The notes: generated from the letters alone by a model not told the origin. Positions 1 through 13,588 are shown, counted from the stretch's first letter. The stretch: DNA of 64,000 nucleotides from Cliona cf. orientalis (GCA_963930775.1 OZ005701.1:5959669-6023668); one strand, 5' to 3'. Translations and numbers: made by a program.

Positions 1-3000
1 ACTATAGCTAAGCCTACAGGTCACAATAATTTCCAAATGTACAAGTGTTGTATACACATTCAAGTGAGGTCTCCATACTTCCTTTATGAAACAAGTAACA
101 TGTCGATACTTAAGTTCAAATATAATAATGTACAACACATAAACACATGCACATACATTATATATTATTATGCACACATGTGCATGTGCACATACATGCA
201 CATGCACGGACACAATCATAATATTATTATACACACATGCATGTACTCAAAATTATGTGGGATCACACTATCTATAGTGGAGAGTAAAGGGACTGCACAG
301 TGGGCCATATCATGCTCTCTTTCCTCTCTCCTTCCTAGTGGAAAATAAGCCATACTATTTCTTGGAATTGGGGTGATAATTGCATTCATAGCTGCTCTGG
401 AGGCATTCTATCAGCTCTACCCACACACCAAATGTCCCCTGCAACATCTAATACCTACATACATGCATCAATAATAGGTATAATTTACTGAATCGGACAT
501 GCTGTATAAAAAACACTATAAAATTAATTTTCCAGTAAGGGACTTATGCATAACAATAATATTATTATTGCTATAGAGAAATATCCCTGATTTCATAAGA
601 ATTAATGAAGACTTCTACAAAATCCATACTGCATGTACCGTACTCATGTTCCAGTTATGTCATTATTATAGAATGGTTTGTACATACTTGAATGCACAGA
701 CTCAGTACCATCTCATCCTAGGGCATGATATTGGAGAAGCGTCTGCATAGCTGTAAATCATTACTTGAGGAAAGAGTTACGTACATGGGTGGAAGGGTAT
801 GACAATGGGGTGTTTGCAATGAGCCACTTTTCTCAGAAGTGTTGTGGTTAATTGCATGGTTTGTTGATGCATAGATTAATCTACGGTTGATGGAGTGGGG
901 GTATAGCATGCATGCATGGTTTCCAGTCAGTGGACAGAAAGCCTCACTCATACTATAATATAATATTGCTAAAATTTTTATATAGTTTATCAATATACCA
1001 GCATCTACATGGATACAGGTGCAAAAATGCAAACTGATATCAGACCAAGATCTTTCTGCTCAATTACATCAGTGGTCTCCCAGGAGCAATTCCCTTTGAT
1101 CTTCAAAGTAGGTGGAGTGCAAAAATTAAGCTTTGATCTGGTTCAATGTTACCTAATGTATGTATCTCCTTCCACAACACACCCTCCCAACATGCCTTAA
1201 GAAAACTCTGGGGAGGGGAGGAGGGGATAATATCAATGATAAGAATCTAGCGTTATTATCAGGTTTTGCCCCATGTAAGGAGAGATGTCTATTACATGGA
1301 TGAAAGGCTTGGGTAGGGAACATTAATATTTTTTTCAGAGAGCTGTGAATTAAAGCCGACCGTCCACGAGAAAACCATGCATAATGCGCTGATATCCATC
1401 TGAGATACAAGCCAAAATAGTCGCTTTCACTTTTTTGTATAGATCGATAGAGGAATCATTCCTCTACACAAAAATCTGCTTCGTAGCTTCTAGAACGCTA
1501 TGCTTACCAAGTTATGGCTCGAAGAACTCACTATGTCTTGATGAATCAGACTGAGAGCACAAAATGCTGATTATTAGGGATGCATAACATCCTACTTTGG
1601 TATAGGACAAACCACACCAAGGGTTTTGGTATACAGTGTTTGTGGTTTTGGCCTTTATCCTGTATCTTGTGTTCCAAGTCAGCTGCAAATTACAGTATCT
1701 ATGTAGTCTTACTAGCTGCAATGATGTTTGCTTAAAATAATACATAAACATCATCCGAATTTATTGTACCCACATACATGGTGTTAATTAACTTCAAGTA
1801 CCTAATTATCCATCAGGTATGCACTTATTTGGAGTGCATTATCTTAGTGGTCAGTGGGACTGGGGTGTTCGGCTCTTCTATGACCACATGGGCTATCCCT
1901 TGCAACCACTATGGGTGATAAGTCCACTAAAACAATCAACGTTACTGACACCAAATGTGTTTTTTTTTACTTCCAAGGGAGGGAGGAGGGATATTAGGTG
2001 TAAACAAGGTTAAGGGTTAGGTGTGTCCCAGCCAACCAATAGAATAACTACAGTGGAACCTCTCTATCAAGATTCTCCAAAGCAAGGACAATGCCTGTTG
2101 TCCCAGATATAGTACATAGGAAAGTGTAAAGGATACCTCTTCAATCAGGGATATTCCATGTGGTCCCAGTGGTGTCCCTAATAGAGAGTAAACATTTGCA
2201 CTCACTCACCTGAGGCGCAAAGAACTAGATGGAAGAAGAATGCCAACCAAGACAGCAGGGTAAACATTCTTAGGAGCCAGCTGGATGAGTGGGTAGTGGT
2301 CTCTTTGTACAGCAACACTTCTTATCAAAACTTCAACTAGAAACTAGGTGTTCTTGTCCACACACACTCCAGTGGAGGTTGCAATCACGTTTGGCCTGGA
2401 TCTACAAGTAGTAAAATCAATGGACAGCTGTAGCTACCTCTACAGATTTATGTACCTTTGTAATTTGAGGCATTAGCACTAACTTAGTCTTAATAAAATA
2501 ATTATGTGCTAAGGCAACCGAGTTTGTGTAGTTTTCCAATATTATTATACTAAAAAAAAACAAACATTCACCTTATTGCAACCAGATATAGCATCGACCA
2601 CACATCAGACATCAAAATGATTACTAGATCATGTACTCTGGAGTAGATTAACTGACCTTTTTAATGGGTAATTAATTTCTGTGATGACTAAGATCAACAA
2701 ATCTTAAACTATTGAAAGGCTAGCTTGTGTATTAAAATTCTAGTTTATTTTTAAATTTCACGCGTTGCAGCCACGATATATATTACTACTACATTGATAT
2801 GAAACCTCATCTGCTACATTTATGTGTACTACTGGGATTTGCCAGGGTGCCAAATCGACAGTGACCTTTTCTGGCATCTGATGAAAGCCAGCGTCCCGGA
2901 GTTTAGCCGGCTGTGCGGGACATATGCAACTGCACTTCTCATGCAAACGATCAGATACTGTGCATCTCGTGTCTCTCAGCAGGAATGGCTCTCGAAGCGG

Positions 3001-3574
3001 CACGTTTCTCGCTCCTGCATGCCACATGCCAATCGATGCCAATTGCACATTGTCTTATTATTTATCACACATGTTTAATATATATGCATGATGCATAATT
3101 GATGTTTTGACGCAGATTGCCCTCACCTCTGGCTCACCTTTGCCGTGGTGCCTTGCACAGCAGCTTCGATCAGCACAAAAATGACTGAATTATACCACGA
3201 ATTTGGTTGATATACAGCAATTTAAACTTGACGTCATAGAACCTAGCAGCTTCTGCGGTAAAGGTCGCTACAGCCCATGCGCACGCACATTGATGGATGC
3301 TGCAAGTGTCGGGATATACCGGTAATATTACATTGTTGTGCAAATCTCGCACTAAGCCGCAAAATATTAAACGTAGTTTTATTTTTCTTTGCTACATTAA
3401 TTTTTTGAACACGAATAATAATAATTATCCTTGCATTTTCAACATACAAGATCAATTCCTAAGTTAAAACTTAAAATCAAGCAAAATTTAAATTAAAAAG
3501 TCTGGATAGTTCCAACTTTTGAAATCTCCAAGGGAAGGGATATGGACGGTCAGTTAAGCTCCAAGGCCCAGCAA
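1..3574. other. Intergenic, no gene recognised
   Basis: I see no supported coding region here. Short open frames on both strands have no recognisable domain, no sensible splice signals and no compositional bias. The stretch is AT-rich with many small self-complementary runs (AATAATATTATT type) and alternating CA/TG segments near 120-240. A relic transposon end lies near 2049. The region 2758-3350 is somewhat more GC-rich and could hold an exon of an unrecognised gene, but nothing in it is convincing. Confidence 0.5.
2049..2195. mobile_element. Possible relic of a TA-flanked DNA transposon
   Basis: The left edge reads TACAGTGGAACCTCTC, typical of short non-autonomous Tc1/mariner-like elements in animals. 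The right edge (GTCCCTAATAGAGAG) reads back as an imperfect inverted copy. The element at 30192-30368 has a related terminus. Decayed; boundaries are approximate. Confidence 0.35.
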
Positions 3575-4584
3575 TCACTGCACAACCGAGAGAAGATCTT
3601 CAACGATGTAATCTTGAAAGGTTCCTGGAACGATTCCTGCTCCTTGGCTGCTGTGGTAGGCAGATGTCCAGCACTTGGAGTCCCTATGAAAGTTCTGCTT
3701 GGTGAACTTCCATAGCTCTTGCTCTTCGACTGGCACTGGGGGGCGACCAGGCATGCGAAGAACACGAGCATCTTCATCAATCCTCACTCCATCACGAAAG
3801 AACTGGCCTGCAAGAAAGAATAGTATCCCAAATTTAATTAACATGCTCAATTGAAATTAATAATAATATTATGCGAATGCAAAAAAGCAACTTGATGATT
3901 CCTTCCAATTTCTTAAATTTCTTCTACTGACCAACAATTCCTTCCGATTTCTTAGAGGTCGCTCTGATGCTATGCCAGTAGAGATCGAGATGGTTGCTCT
4001 TCGTGAATTTGATGGTAAAGTCAAGTCCAATGTCGACAAACTCCACACGCACACGAGGGAATCTTGGGGTGTGATTGGATGGAACTTCCAGCTTGGTGAG
4101 TTTACCCTCGTGGAAGGACAGCTTCTTGATGGTCTTTGCTTCAAATCCCACCCGCTCTCCGATCTGAACCAAGTGATCAGCTGCTGTGAACTGGAGCGTC
4201 GTGATCTTCTTGCCATCACGGCGGCGAACGACGATTCCAATTGAGCCGAGCCAAGTGTTGTGGTAATCATTATCATCGGGAATAATGAGAGCATTCATCT
4301 GAAGCTGGTCGTTACTGAAGAGGTTGAAAACAGTGTTCGTTTGACCCTGGAAGGTGTAGCAGAGAATAGCTCCTCCAGACAACCTGATGGCAAAGTGTGG
4401 GTCAGAGCCAATGCAAGCCTCCTGGTCATTGTCTGCAGTCCACAAAGTATATGTACCACAAAATAATCATGATTTCTACACAACCATGGTGGACCCCTCT
4501 TAACGGCAGCCACTGATAAGCAACTACACCATCTATAATGGCCACTTATGTAGCTATCTTGGTCCCAATTGCATTGCTAGATAT

Positions 4585-4618
<34 letters not shown>

Positions 4619-5785
4619 TGGTCAAACTTCTTCCCACAATTGGAGGTATTCCACTATATTATAGGTATTCTTACAGCATAGAAACAGCAACTGCCATGGC
4701 GGGTACACTGGTGGGTTTACTGGCTCCTCTCCCACACCAAAGGTCAACAGGTCCATAGGTTCAGGTGGACTGCCAAGAGCGGCAGATGTTTCATTGAAAC
4801 AGAGAGGGAAACGATCCCTAGGACATTCAGAGCATGGCTCTCCAGCCCAGTAGGGATAATAATTGCCGAGGTCAGCATCTCCTGGGAACCCAGCACCGTA
4901 GACACAGACAAGCATAAATAGACGGTCGATGATCTGGCTGCCTTGTCCGTTGGCACTTTCAGGCTTAGGGTCAGGGTCTCCTTCATCTAGGTCGTCGTAG
5001 ATCTCTTCAGGGTGACAGACGGAGAGGGCACAGCCAACTTCACATGCCCTGGCCCAAACCATCTGCAAGGGAGAGAAAAAGAAGTTATTTAGGTCAGCCT
5101 ATATTGCAAAGGAGAGAAACAAGTGAGAATGCTACAGGTTATAATCATGCAACAGGGAAAGTTGCATAATAAGATACCTAGACCTAATTCTAAGCCTATG
5201 CAAGGGAGATAAACAGTTACAGACCAATTGTAAATCTAGGCCTATGCACTGGAGCTTTGTGAACTCACATTGAGGTAGTGTTCACAGGTGGAGTCTCCAT
5301 AACACTCTCGCTTATGGTAGTTGTAGTTGGCATGCTCCAGGTACCAGTAAGTGACCATTGAGCCCAGGTTGTTGGTAGGGTAGTAGATGTGGTTCTCTCT
5401 AGCGTAGTGCTGTCTGTAGGGGATGGGGGGCAAGCCTGTGTACTGAAAGTTGCACTGACAGGCATTCACTGCAGCAATCTCAGCCAATTCATCGCTCCAG
5501 ACCTGCAAACAATGCAATATTACAAGAATATGTGTAGCTACAGACATTCCAAAGTTCATCCAATCATAAGAGATCGATGATTAAGTGGTGAAATAGTAGC
5601 TATATGTATACCATTTGTCTCATGTTCGCTGCTCGGGGGTGGACATTCGATCGGATAGCATTGTGATAGAACATTAGCTCATCGATGTCATCATCATCGA
5701 GATCCATGCAGACAGTCTGGACCAGTGGTGGAATGAATAGGCACACACCAGTAGCCATAGTCAGTAGTAGGTGGAGAGAATGCAT
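3575..5785 (-). CDS. Secreted CAP-domain protein with ITIH C-terminal domain
   Basis: Five exons are supported by splice sites: 5785-5612, 5502-5269, 5062-4675, 4432-3932 and 3807-3575, encoding 509 residues. The ATG at 5785 opens a hydrophobic signal peptide; a longer in-frame reading upstream begins only with GTG. Exons 1-3 form a CAP (SCP/Tpx-1/PR-1) domain: YHNAIRSNVHP, NMRQMVWSDELAEIAA, MVWARACEVGCA, LVCVYGAGFPG and a cysteine-rich PYWAGEPCSECP segment. Exons 4-5 match the C-terminal domain of inter-alpha-trypsin inhibitor heavy chains (ITI_HC_C): GSDPHFAIRL at its start, later VGQFFRDG, an HRDSKCW segment and a DYIVEDL end. In vertebrate heavy chains the Asp-Pro bond of the DPH motif is cleaved and the Asp is esterified to chondroitin sulfate, then hyaluronan; the motif is kept here. 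The protein is probably extracellular, and matrix linkage is inferred. Divergent from ZNF830, with a TATA box on its own strand. Confidence 0.88.
4585..4617 (+). repeat. (G)33 homopolymer in CAP-ITIH intron 3
   Basis: This is an uninterrupted run of 33 G on the plus strand, C on the transcribed RNA. It can form G-quadruplex on the plus strand. It lies 58 bp downstream of the exon 3 donor. The length may be unstable or misassembled. Confidence 0.95.
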
Positions 5786-5970
5786 TTTGATCGAGAGCAA
5801 GTTGCTTGAAGCTGCTGATCTGATTCTGAATGGAGAAGCAAGGACTGGCACTGAGCTGCTGGTGAAGAGAGAGAGAGGAAGGGAATGAGGACCGGGGGGA
5901 ACTCTTCCTTGGCTATGGCTGAGTCCTGGAACCTGCCAAAGACCGTGCCCTTTCTCTCATCCAGGCTCTG

Positions 5971-5978
5971 CTTTTATA
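5971..5978 (-). promoter_or_regulatory. TATA box of the CAP-ITIH gene
   Basis: Read on the minus strand the sequence is GGGTATAAAAGCAG, a strong TATA consensus. It lies 186 bp upstream of the chosen ATG, so initiation would fall near 5945 with a 5' leader of about 160 nt. It sits in the 558-bp spacer shared with the divergent ZNF830 gene, which shows no comparable TATA on its side. A TATA promoter fits a tissue-restricted secreted protein (inference). Confidence 0.6.
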
Positions 5979-6343
5979 CCCATAGCTCTAGCCTCTCAGC
6001 CCTAGCTGTGATAGCCTCTGCCCTGGACTGCTTCACCATGGGATCCTGTAACAAGGAGACATTTACTCATCATGTTAGCAAATTAGAGCAATAATAAAGA
6101 GCAATATTGAACCAAAGGAGTTTATTATTTAGGAGCAATTACTGAAAATGGTTGTTTTTGTGCCAGCTTAAATTAATAAGCTGAACTATAAGCGTCTCGT
6201 TGTGGTGTCAGTGGATATAGAATAGTTTCGAGACAAACTAGATGGACTTCCGGCTAAGTAGTGGGTGGGGCTAGGCTGCCAGCTAGCTATGTCGACCATT
6301 ACCAAGTTTGGTTGCATATTTTCCAAATAAAGCGCATCTAGCC

Positions 6344-9300
6344 ATGGCCTCTGTGAAGCAGCAGCATTATAGGCGGTTAATGAAGGAGCAGAAGACCAAA
6401 GCTTCTTCAAAATCTACGCATAAAGTAGATCATCCTCTGGCTAAGTAAGATCAATAGAAATATCAGCTTGATAGCATGTGAACACAGGTCCTTTGGGTAC
6501 GAAGCTATTAATTCAAAATGTTCCTCAAAATTTATGATTGTGTATCGAACCATAGTTGATACATATGCATATGTCATGTGGTACAATGTACTGTAGGTAC
6601 AATTCCCTTGATCAGCTGAGTTGTCTGGTGTGTGGCATGGTCATAAAGAGCGATATTCTCTGGGCCAGTCACTTGGCCAGTCGGAAACACAAGGATGCCG
6701 TGGCCCTTCTCAAGAACAAGAAGTCTTCTCTTCCTCATCCCTCTGTCTCCAGCACTCAGGGACCAGCAGCTCCGAAAGAGGAGAATGGGGAGGGGTTTGT
6801 GAAACCATCAGCTCCGCCTACTGCTAAGAGAAAACATCAAGAGGTACACGTGTCCTCTTTTATGATGTACAAGTGACCTGTACACATATATATGTAATAT
6901 TAGTAGGGCAGTGTAAAACATCAAGGGGAGCCTTTGCTCAGTGTATAGGTATATGTAGTACTGCATTCATACCAGAAAATCACGCAAAGTAATTATTTTT
7001 TATTGTAGCTTGTATAATGCCACGCTCTGTCCCGATCCCCAAGTCACACTGGTTGGCAGACTCACTCGCGTCCGCGAGTGGTCGCAGGACCCTGGACGGG
7101 CCCCACCTGTTTCGACTGCTCCCTGCCTGCGCTCTCTTACAGTAGTTATACATGTAGGTATTAAACAAGGGGAAATACTAGGGAGAACTGAACAATACAC
7201 ACATGCATGCACACACTATTTATACGGTCCATGACGTAATACAGGAAGTAATCAATTACACAGTATTTCCTGTTCGTTACACTTGCATTCTATTAGAAAA
7301 AATCTGGTACATGTGTATATAGAGGGGAAATTCAGATACATATACATGTAGCTGCGATTGACCGTGAACACCAAATGTGCATGTATTTGTGTGGTTTGTA
7401 AATCTTTTGTACCACAAGCCAGTGTCAGGTCCCCCACCAATACATATATAATATTATATCATGTACATGTAGCTGCAATTCTGTATTAGTGTTATTGCAT
7501 GTACATGTTGTACATGTATTCAGCTGGAGGAGGACACACCCCCCTTACCGAAAAAGCCAAGGCCAGACCAACCTTCCAACAATACTTCTACCCCTTCCAC
7601 CAAGAATTCAAAAACTGCTGACTCATCATACATATCCACCTCCGCAAAGAAATCCAAGCACAAAAAATCCAAGAAGAAATCCAGCCAGGCAACCAGTGCG
7701 ACTGCCAGCTCAGCACTTCCTTCGGACTTCTTTGACTCTGGTGTCTCCAAGACGTTTCGCGGCCATGGAGAAGAGGTCTACTATGAGAGTAGCTCAGAAA
7801 GCGAGGGAGAAGGAGAGAGGGAGACTGTTGGTGCTGGTGGTAGCGGTGGTGGTGGTGATAGAGGACAAGCAGCCAGTGCTCCACCACCTGGGGTGCCTCC
7901 AGGTTAGCTACTGTACAATATTCAGTGCTGCCAAACACTTGGCCTAATTACACATGTACATATACATGTAGTATTAACTTTCCCGTAAAGTTATTTGCCA
8001 GTGTTTTCCTTCTACAGGATTTCTTAAACTATACATCAAAGCTACCTGCATTACAATTCTTCATGTACATTTCTACGAGATTACCACTGTTATTCCGAGA
8101 CTACATGTATATAGGTTTCTTTGACAGAGGCTCCTCCTACAAAGCAGTAGCTACCCCCCAGCCCAAGAAGACCGACTCCACCACGTGAGTAAATTACATG
8201 TAGCTTGATGAGCACTAATGACTAGAGACAAGCACAATATGCTGGCATTGCTTTGGGCATAATAGGTGGTTTTGTTATGCCAGCATAATGCTGGCATAAT
8301 AGGATTAACATATGAGGTAGTCAGGTATGACAGTATTATTCTGAGTAGTGTGGCTGTAGCTTGTCTTTTCTGAGTAGCTATTTAAAGTAAGCTGTCATAA
8401 AATGCAAGTTTCCGAACGAATTAATATAAAAATTGAGAGCATAATAGGAACAAAACAATGGGCATAATTGGCTTAATGTTGGGAATTAGAGCATAGCACA
8501 ATAGGAACCTTAAAAAGCATAATGTGCGTGTCCCTACTAATGACCCATGCAAGTGATTAACTTTACCATTCCCTGCATACCTGTAATACAGCAGCACTTA
8601 ACATCAAGATCTTCCTGTACATGTAGATATGAGTTACAGCTTGTATGATTTATCCAGAGTGCTTGTATAGTCGAATGAATGACTCAGTTTCATGGTTCAC
8701 ACTAACAATAAAATCTCCATATCGGGATGTCACTGCCAAGCTCCTGCTACACTTGCTCACTCTTATCACAATAATAATTTATTATACACTATTTTTAATT
8801 TTTCTCACAGGGAGAGCTCACATGGAAAGGGTAAAAAGGGCCCAAAGGGTTCCTCCCTGCCTGAGGGGTTCTTTGACGATCCTAAGCTGGACGCCAAGGC
8901 CAGGAAGGTCGAGTACAAGGACCCAATGACAGAAGAGTGGGACAAGTTTCAAAAGACTATACAAAAGGAGGATGATGTAAGTGATCACTAGCCGTGGCCA
9001 TGGCCTGCTGTCTTGTCCCCTCTCCCCCCTCCTCAAAAAATCCTGCCCTAGCTGGGCCGACCAGCCCCAGACCCTTTCTCACACCTTTCAGTATTGTAAT
9101 AATTGAAAATAGGCTAACCATAATATTATGCCATGTCGAACAGCTGCAAAACAGTGCCGTGGCATGCTCTACATGTACATGTACACATGTACATGTAGGT
9201 ACTTTTTAACTGGGTGCAAGTGACATGATCGATGGTGTTTGGATGCATACAAGTACAACATGTACAGTATAGTGTAAAATTGTAATTATGGCATATAATA

Positions 9301-9870
9301 TTATTACCGGTATTAAATTTTGTAGTAGTATTGTTGTGCTATGAAGTTTAATGTTTGTGTTGTAGTTCTTGTTAAGGCAATGTGTTGCGTGGCTGCTGCA
9401 GGTTTCTGAAGCTCTTCAACTGGAAGAAGATGAAGAGGCAAACGAGGAGAGAGAGCTAACTGAAGTCAACGAGCAAGTGTAAGTCCATGGCCACACACAA
9501 TAAACCCTCTCTGTCTTCTCTGAGCCCCCCCTCCCTCCGATTCCATCTCTCTCCCTCCCTCCTACCCCCCCCCCCTCACTCCCACCTTCCTTCCTGTTTC
9601 TCTTACCCACTTAATATTCACCAATCATAAAGTACATGTACTTGTCATTATTATCATTATTGTTTGTGTGTTTACCGCTACTTCAGATCGTGGTTTACTA
9701 AAGCTGAAGAGTTGCGTCAGAGACAGGAGAAGCTAGTGGAAAACAGAGCACAAATAGCCAAACCAACCAATCTGCAACAATCCACCGAACAACAGAATTC
9801 CTCCACAGAGAGCGACGATGAGAAATTAGACTTTGACTCGCTACTCAATTGGAGAGCAAAAGTATCATAG
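6344..9870 (+). CDS. ZNF830: ZNF830 (CCDC16) zinc-finger protein
   Basis: Seven exons give 402 residues: 6344-6444, 6597-6843, 7524-7902, 8130-8184, 8811-8976, 9402-9478 and 9687-9870. The N-terminus has the family RRLMKEQ segment and, across the first junction, LAKYNSLDQLSC. This is followed by one C2H2 finger (CLVCGMVIKSDILWASHLASRKH). Exon 3 is lysine/serine-rich and ends with LPSDFF and an acidic and Gly tract. Exon 5 carries the signature LPEGFFDDPKLDAKARKV and EEWDKFQKTI. Exons 6-7 form an acidic coiled coil ending in DSLLNWRAK. Vertebrate ZNF830 is nuclear, associates with spliceosomal complexes and is needed for genome stability and early development. Length is close to the vertebrate protein. 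The exon 4 acceptor must be the second of two AGs at 8126-8129; the first leads to an in-frame stop. Confidence 0.93.
8223..8536. mobile_element. hAT-like MITE with 8-bp target duplication
   Basis: Imperfect terminal inverted repeats start TAGAGACAAGCACAATATGC and end GCATAATGTGCGTGTCCCTA. The direct repeat CTAATGAC flanks both sides (8215-8222 and 8537-8544). Eight-base duplications and TAG termini are typical of hAT elements. The interior is made of GCATAAT-rich repeats with no coding capacity. It lies within ZNF830 intron 4. A fragment near 41985-42010 shares the interior motif. Confidence 0.8.
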
Positions 9871-10086
9871 GCTCATGCAAAATGAATAGTATTCATTGTT
9901 AAATACACACCATATGTATACTGTACAACACCTTCATAAGATAATTTAGAAAATGGAGTCAACCACAACCATAGAGAATAATACATAGCACAATAGTATT
10001 AGTATAAATGTACACACAGACATAAACACAACATTGTAGTCGAAATGACCAAACACAGTAATAATAATAAACGTGTACTACATGTA

Positions 10087-13000
10087 TTAGTCGATAATTA
10101 GTGATCCTTTTAGTACCTTATTAACAAGTCCATTATTAGTGCAGCCTCCCATGATCAGTAGTTCTCCCGTGGGCAGCGAAGCAGTGGCACACATTGTGCA
10201 CGCGGTTGGCAACTCACCAACTCGGCGCCAGACCTCGGTGATGGGGCTATACACGTACATGGAGGTGACACACGACGTGGCGCCCAGGGACTCACTTTGT
10301 CCCCCGACCGCTATTAGACACCCGCCGATGGATGCAGTTGATGTGAAAAAGTGAGGTACGTCTTCTAGAGTCTTCCAGAGTTCAACAGGTTTAGATTTTG
10401 GCTTTGGTCTGGCGTCGCCAGGCTGCTGGTATCTCAGTAGACCGAGAACAGACGCGTACGTTACCGTGCGTGTGTACCCATGGGGGCTGTTGTTCTTGTA
10501 GCCGCCCACCATGTACACCGTGTTGCCGATGATAGTGAAGGTGGAGATGGCCCGGGGGAATGGGAGGGAGCAACTGGTCTGCCAAAACCCGGTCTTTTGG
10601 ATGTAGATTTCGACGCACGTCAGCGGATTGAAGTGCTTATCGAAACCGCCACAGGCTAAAATGGCCACCGGTGATTTCCAACTGATGGCGGTGAGAGAGG
10701 AACGTGGCGTAGAGAGAGGGGGGACGGCATGGGGGACAATCCACTCGTCATTTTCCTCGTCATACATATAACAGTTGGGGGTGACCCGGCTGGCCTTCGG
10801 TCGACCACCGACCAGAATGATCTTACCCCCAAGTTGACCGAGCCCGTACTTAACGACAGGGGCATAGGGGAAGGGGGTGGTCCACTTGTCCTCGGTGATG
10901 CTGTATCGATAGACGGAGCGCTCGACGTGTTCGTCTGCCGTACGGGAGCCTCCAAAGCCACCCCCTGCGTAGAGATAGCTGCCAATGATTGTGGAATTGA
11001 TGTAGAACATCGGTGCTGGAAGACTATCGACTTCTTTGAATCTGAGGCTAGATCCTGGTGAAAAGATATGAACCTGCATTGTTGTGTGTTATCAGGAGGA
11101 GAGTGGGAATGAACAGAAAGGAAAATGAGAGAGAGAGAGAGACGGGGGGAGAGAGAAAATAAGGAGAGAACAGAAGGGAAACAGGAGAGGGAACAGCAAT
11201 TCATCATAGACTATATACCAAGTAAAAAGTATGCTTGCATTAGTGCAGTACGCAAACAACTCGCATGCTCCAGCGGTACTGTAACAATGTCATTGTTTGT
11301 TGCTTTTTAGAAGCTACAGGCCAGAAGCCTTGTACATAAATTGACATTCCATCAACCTTACATGTACATGTATACCTTATCAACACCATGATATACTACA
11401 AGATTTACACTAGGAGGGAAGAGATAAAGGGCCTTTCTTGCTAGCTACAGTATAATTTACGTGTAACTTAACTCACCAGACTAACTCACACTAATGCACT
11501 ATCTGGAAACAATTACATGTATGGCATTATTATATTATTTTCTTAAATTTCATAGGAGTGACCCTGTAACATGTATGTGTATGCATTTTGCTGTTTGATC
11601 CCCCCCCCCCCCCATGGCTTCCCTAGGGTTTTTTTCAGCAGCTAATTTAGATAATCACACAGCACATGCAGATATGAATGAGAAAAAGGATGTGGTCTAC
11701 TACAGTTTGGCTCGATCAGACATGTCTCTATCCATATACATCCAGCTCAAAGATTTCAGGGAAAATTAATTATTATTAAATATTGAGACAATCCACTGCT
11801 GTGGGTAAGATTCACTGTACAAAAATGAAATCCAACGCTTACCTGATTTCCGGCCACAGGTTGGTTTGCTGTAGCTAGTGTCTGCCTGAGCTGTTCCCTC
11901 AGGCTCTCGATAGTGCTCGCCCTTGAAGCAAGCATCACGTCTTTCGACTCTAGCTCTCTCGATTTCGTCTCCAACTGATGCTGGTATTTTCTCTCCAGAT
12001 TCCGCAGCGTCAGAGCGTGCGTCTCCTCTAGGGCTGCCGAGTGTGTTTCTCGACGCTGCCGAGAGTCTAGTCTCAGTGACTCCAGTTCGGCCTCCAAGGC
12101 TGATTTCTCTGAATTGTGTCGTCGTAGGGTTGAGTCCAAACTGGATCGATGCTCCTCCTCTAGAACCGACTTCTCGGCTCTTAGTCTCTGCTTGAGCGCA
12201 TCTACTTCTTCCTGATGTTGAGTTTCGACCTCGTGTAGCTCTATGTCCTTCAGTGAGAGCATCTTTTGTAGATGTTCGATTTCAACACTCTGGTCAGAGA
12301 GAGAAGCCTGCAGCAGCTCAGCTTCCTTGGAGTAAGTAAAGCTGGCAGACATGGACTTAGTCTGAAATGAGTCTAGGCGGCTTGACATATCCTCATTTTC
12401 TTCAATTAAGCTAAGATTCTGTGCCTTTAAGCTCGCAACTTCTTCATGTAAATGTTTGCCTTCGGTTTCTATCGTGTTGATCCACGTCAGCATTTCTATT
12501 TTGTTTGTGAAAGACGTCATATTTTCTTCCGTTATTTCACTCACTCGTTGAAGCACGTCTGCAGAGGTTGGACGATGTTTGGAGCCATTGCTGACACAGC
12601 GCTTTATCAGTGGCAAGAGGGGGTGGTCTTCTTTAATCATCTTGATGCTTTCTTTTCGACGGTCAAACTCAGAGATAGCAGTGAGATCATCCGGATCATC
12701 GGGGTTGTTGGCTTGAGTGGCCTCGCTGGGTATCGGCCACTTCCCACTGAGCACGTGGATCATCATCACACCATAGGAGAAGATATCAACCTAATGGCAG
12801 TGTGAATATAGATGTTAGAGCCTCTGTCTTCTTCCCTCCCCCCCTCAAGCTTTTCTTCCTAGCTTGGACCATGTTAATAAGATACTATATTACCATGATT
12901 CTTTAATAATATTATTAGTACTAACAATTAGTGATAGTAGCAGTATATAGGCCAAATTTGCAAAATCAGCTATTGTGGTACTCATCATCCCACCCCCACC

Positions 13001-13538
13001 CCCCAGAGTACAATATTATAGTAACATCTGACTAGTATAAGGTAATATGCTCCAACATGAATGAGAGCTACATGTATTAGCTACTAATGTGTACTACATA
13101 CATGTGTACCTCACCATACTCGTACTCACATCCAAAACGAGTGTATATACATGAGCATGTATGCATACATGTATTAAACATAATATTATAGTGATTCCGG
13201 ATGATCGACCTGTGGCAATAAAAGCATAACTTGGCAATGGATTTAGCTATGAATAGCAAATAAAAACAATGAGTTAGCTGAGTGAATGGCCTTTCTCCTG
13301 AGCTTTGAATCAAGTGAATCAGTTAACCATAATTATTACGATTTTGATTTTATCTCTATGGAATTTGTATGCCAAAATCGATTTTAGTGCGCAACTTGAA
13401 CAAGCTTTGTACTTTCAACAGGAAACACCCAATGCTGAATAGGCCTCGTCAGCTATCGATACCTTAACCGTATGAATTGCTATTGCCGCCGCTTTGCGAT
13501 ATCGAGCCGAAATCGGGCGTCCGGAATTGCTAATTAAT

Positions 13539-13588
<50 letters not shown>

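Noticed and set aside
2758..3098. Overlapping frames on both strands near 2.8-3.1 kb
   Set aside because: No domain, no splice partners, and both strands equally open.
5786..5851. Longer N-terminus for the CAP-ITIH protein
   Set aside because: The extension begins with GTG and would place polar residues before the signal peptide.
7489..7947. 152-residue frame on the plus strand
   Set aside because: Shifted reading of ZNF830 exon 3; the correct frame gives the lysine-rich segment and LPSDFF motif.
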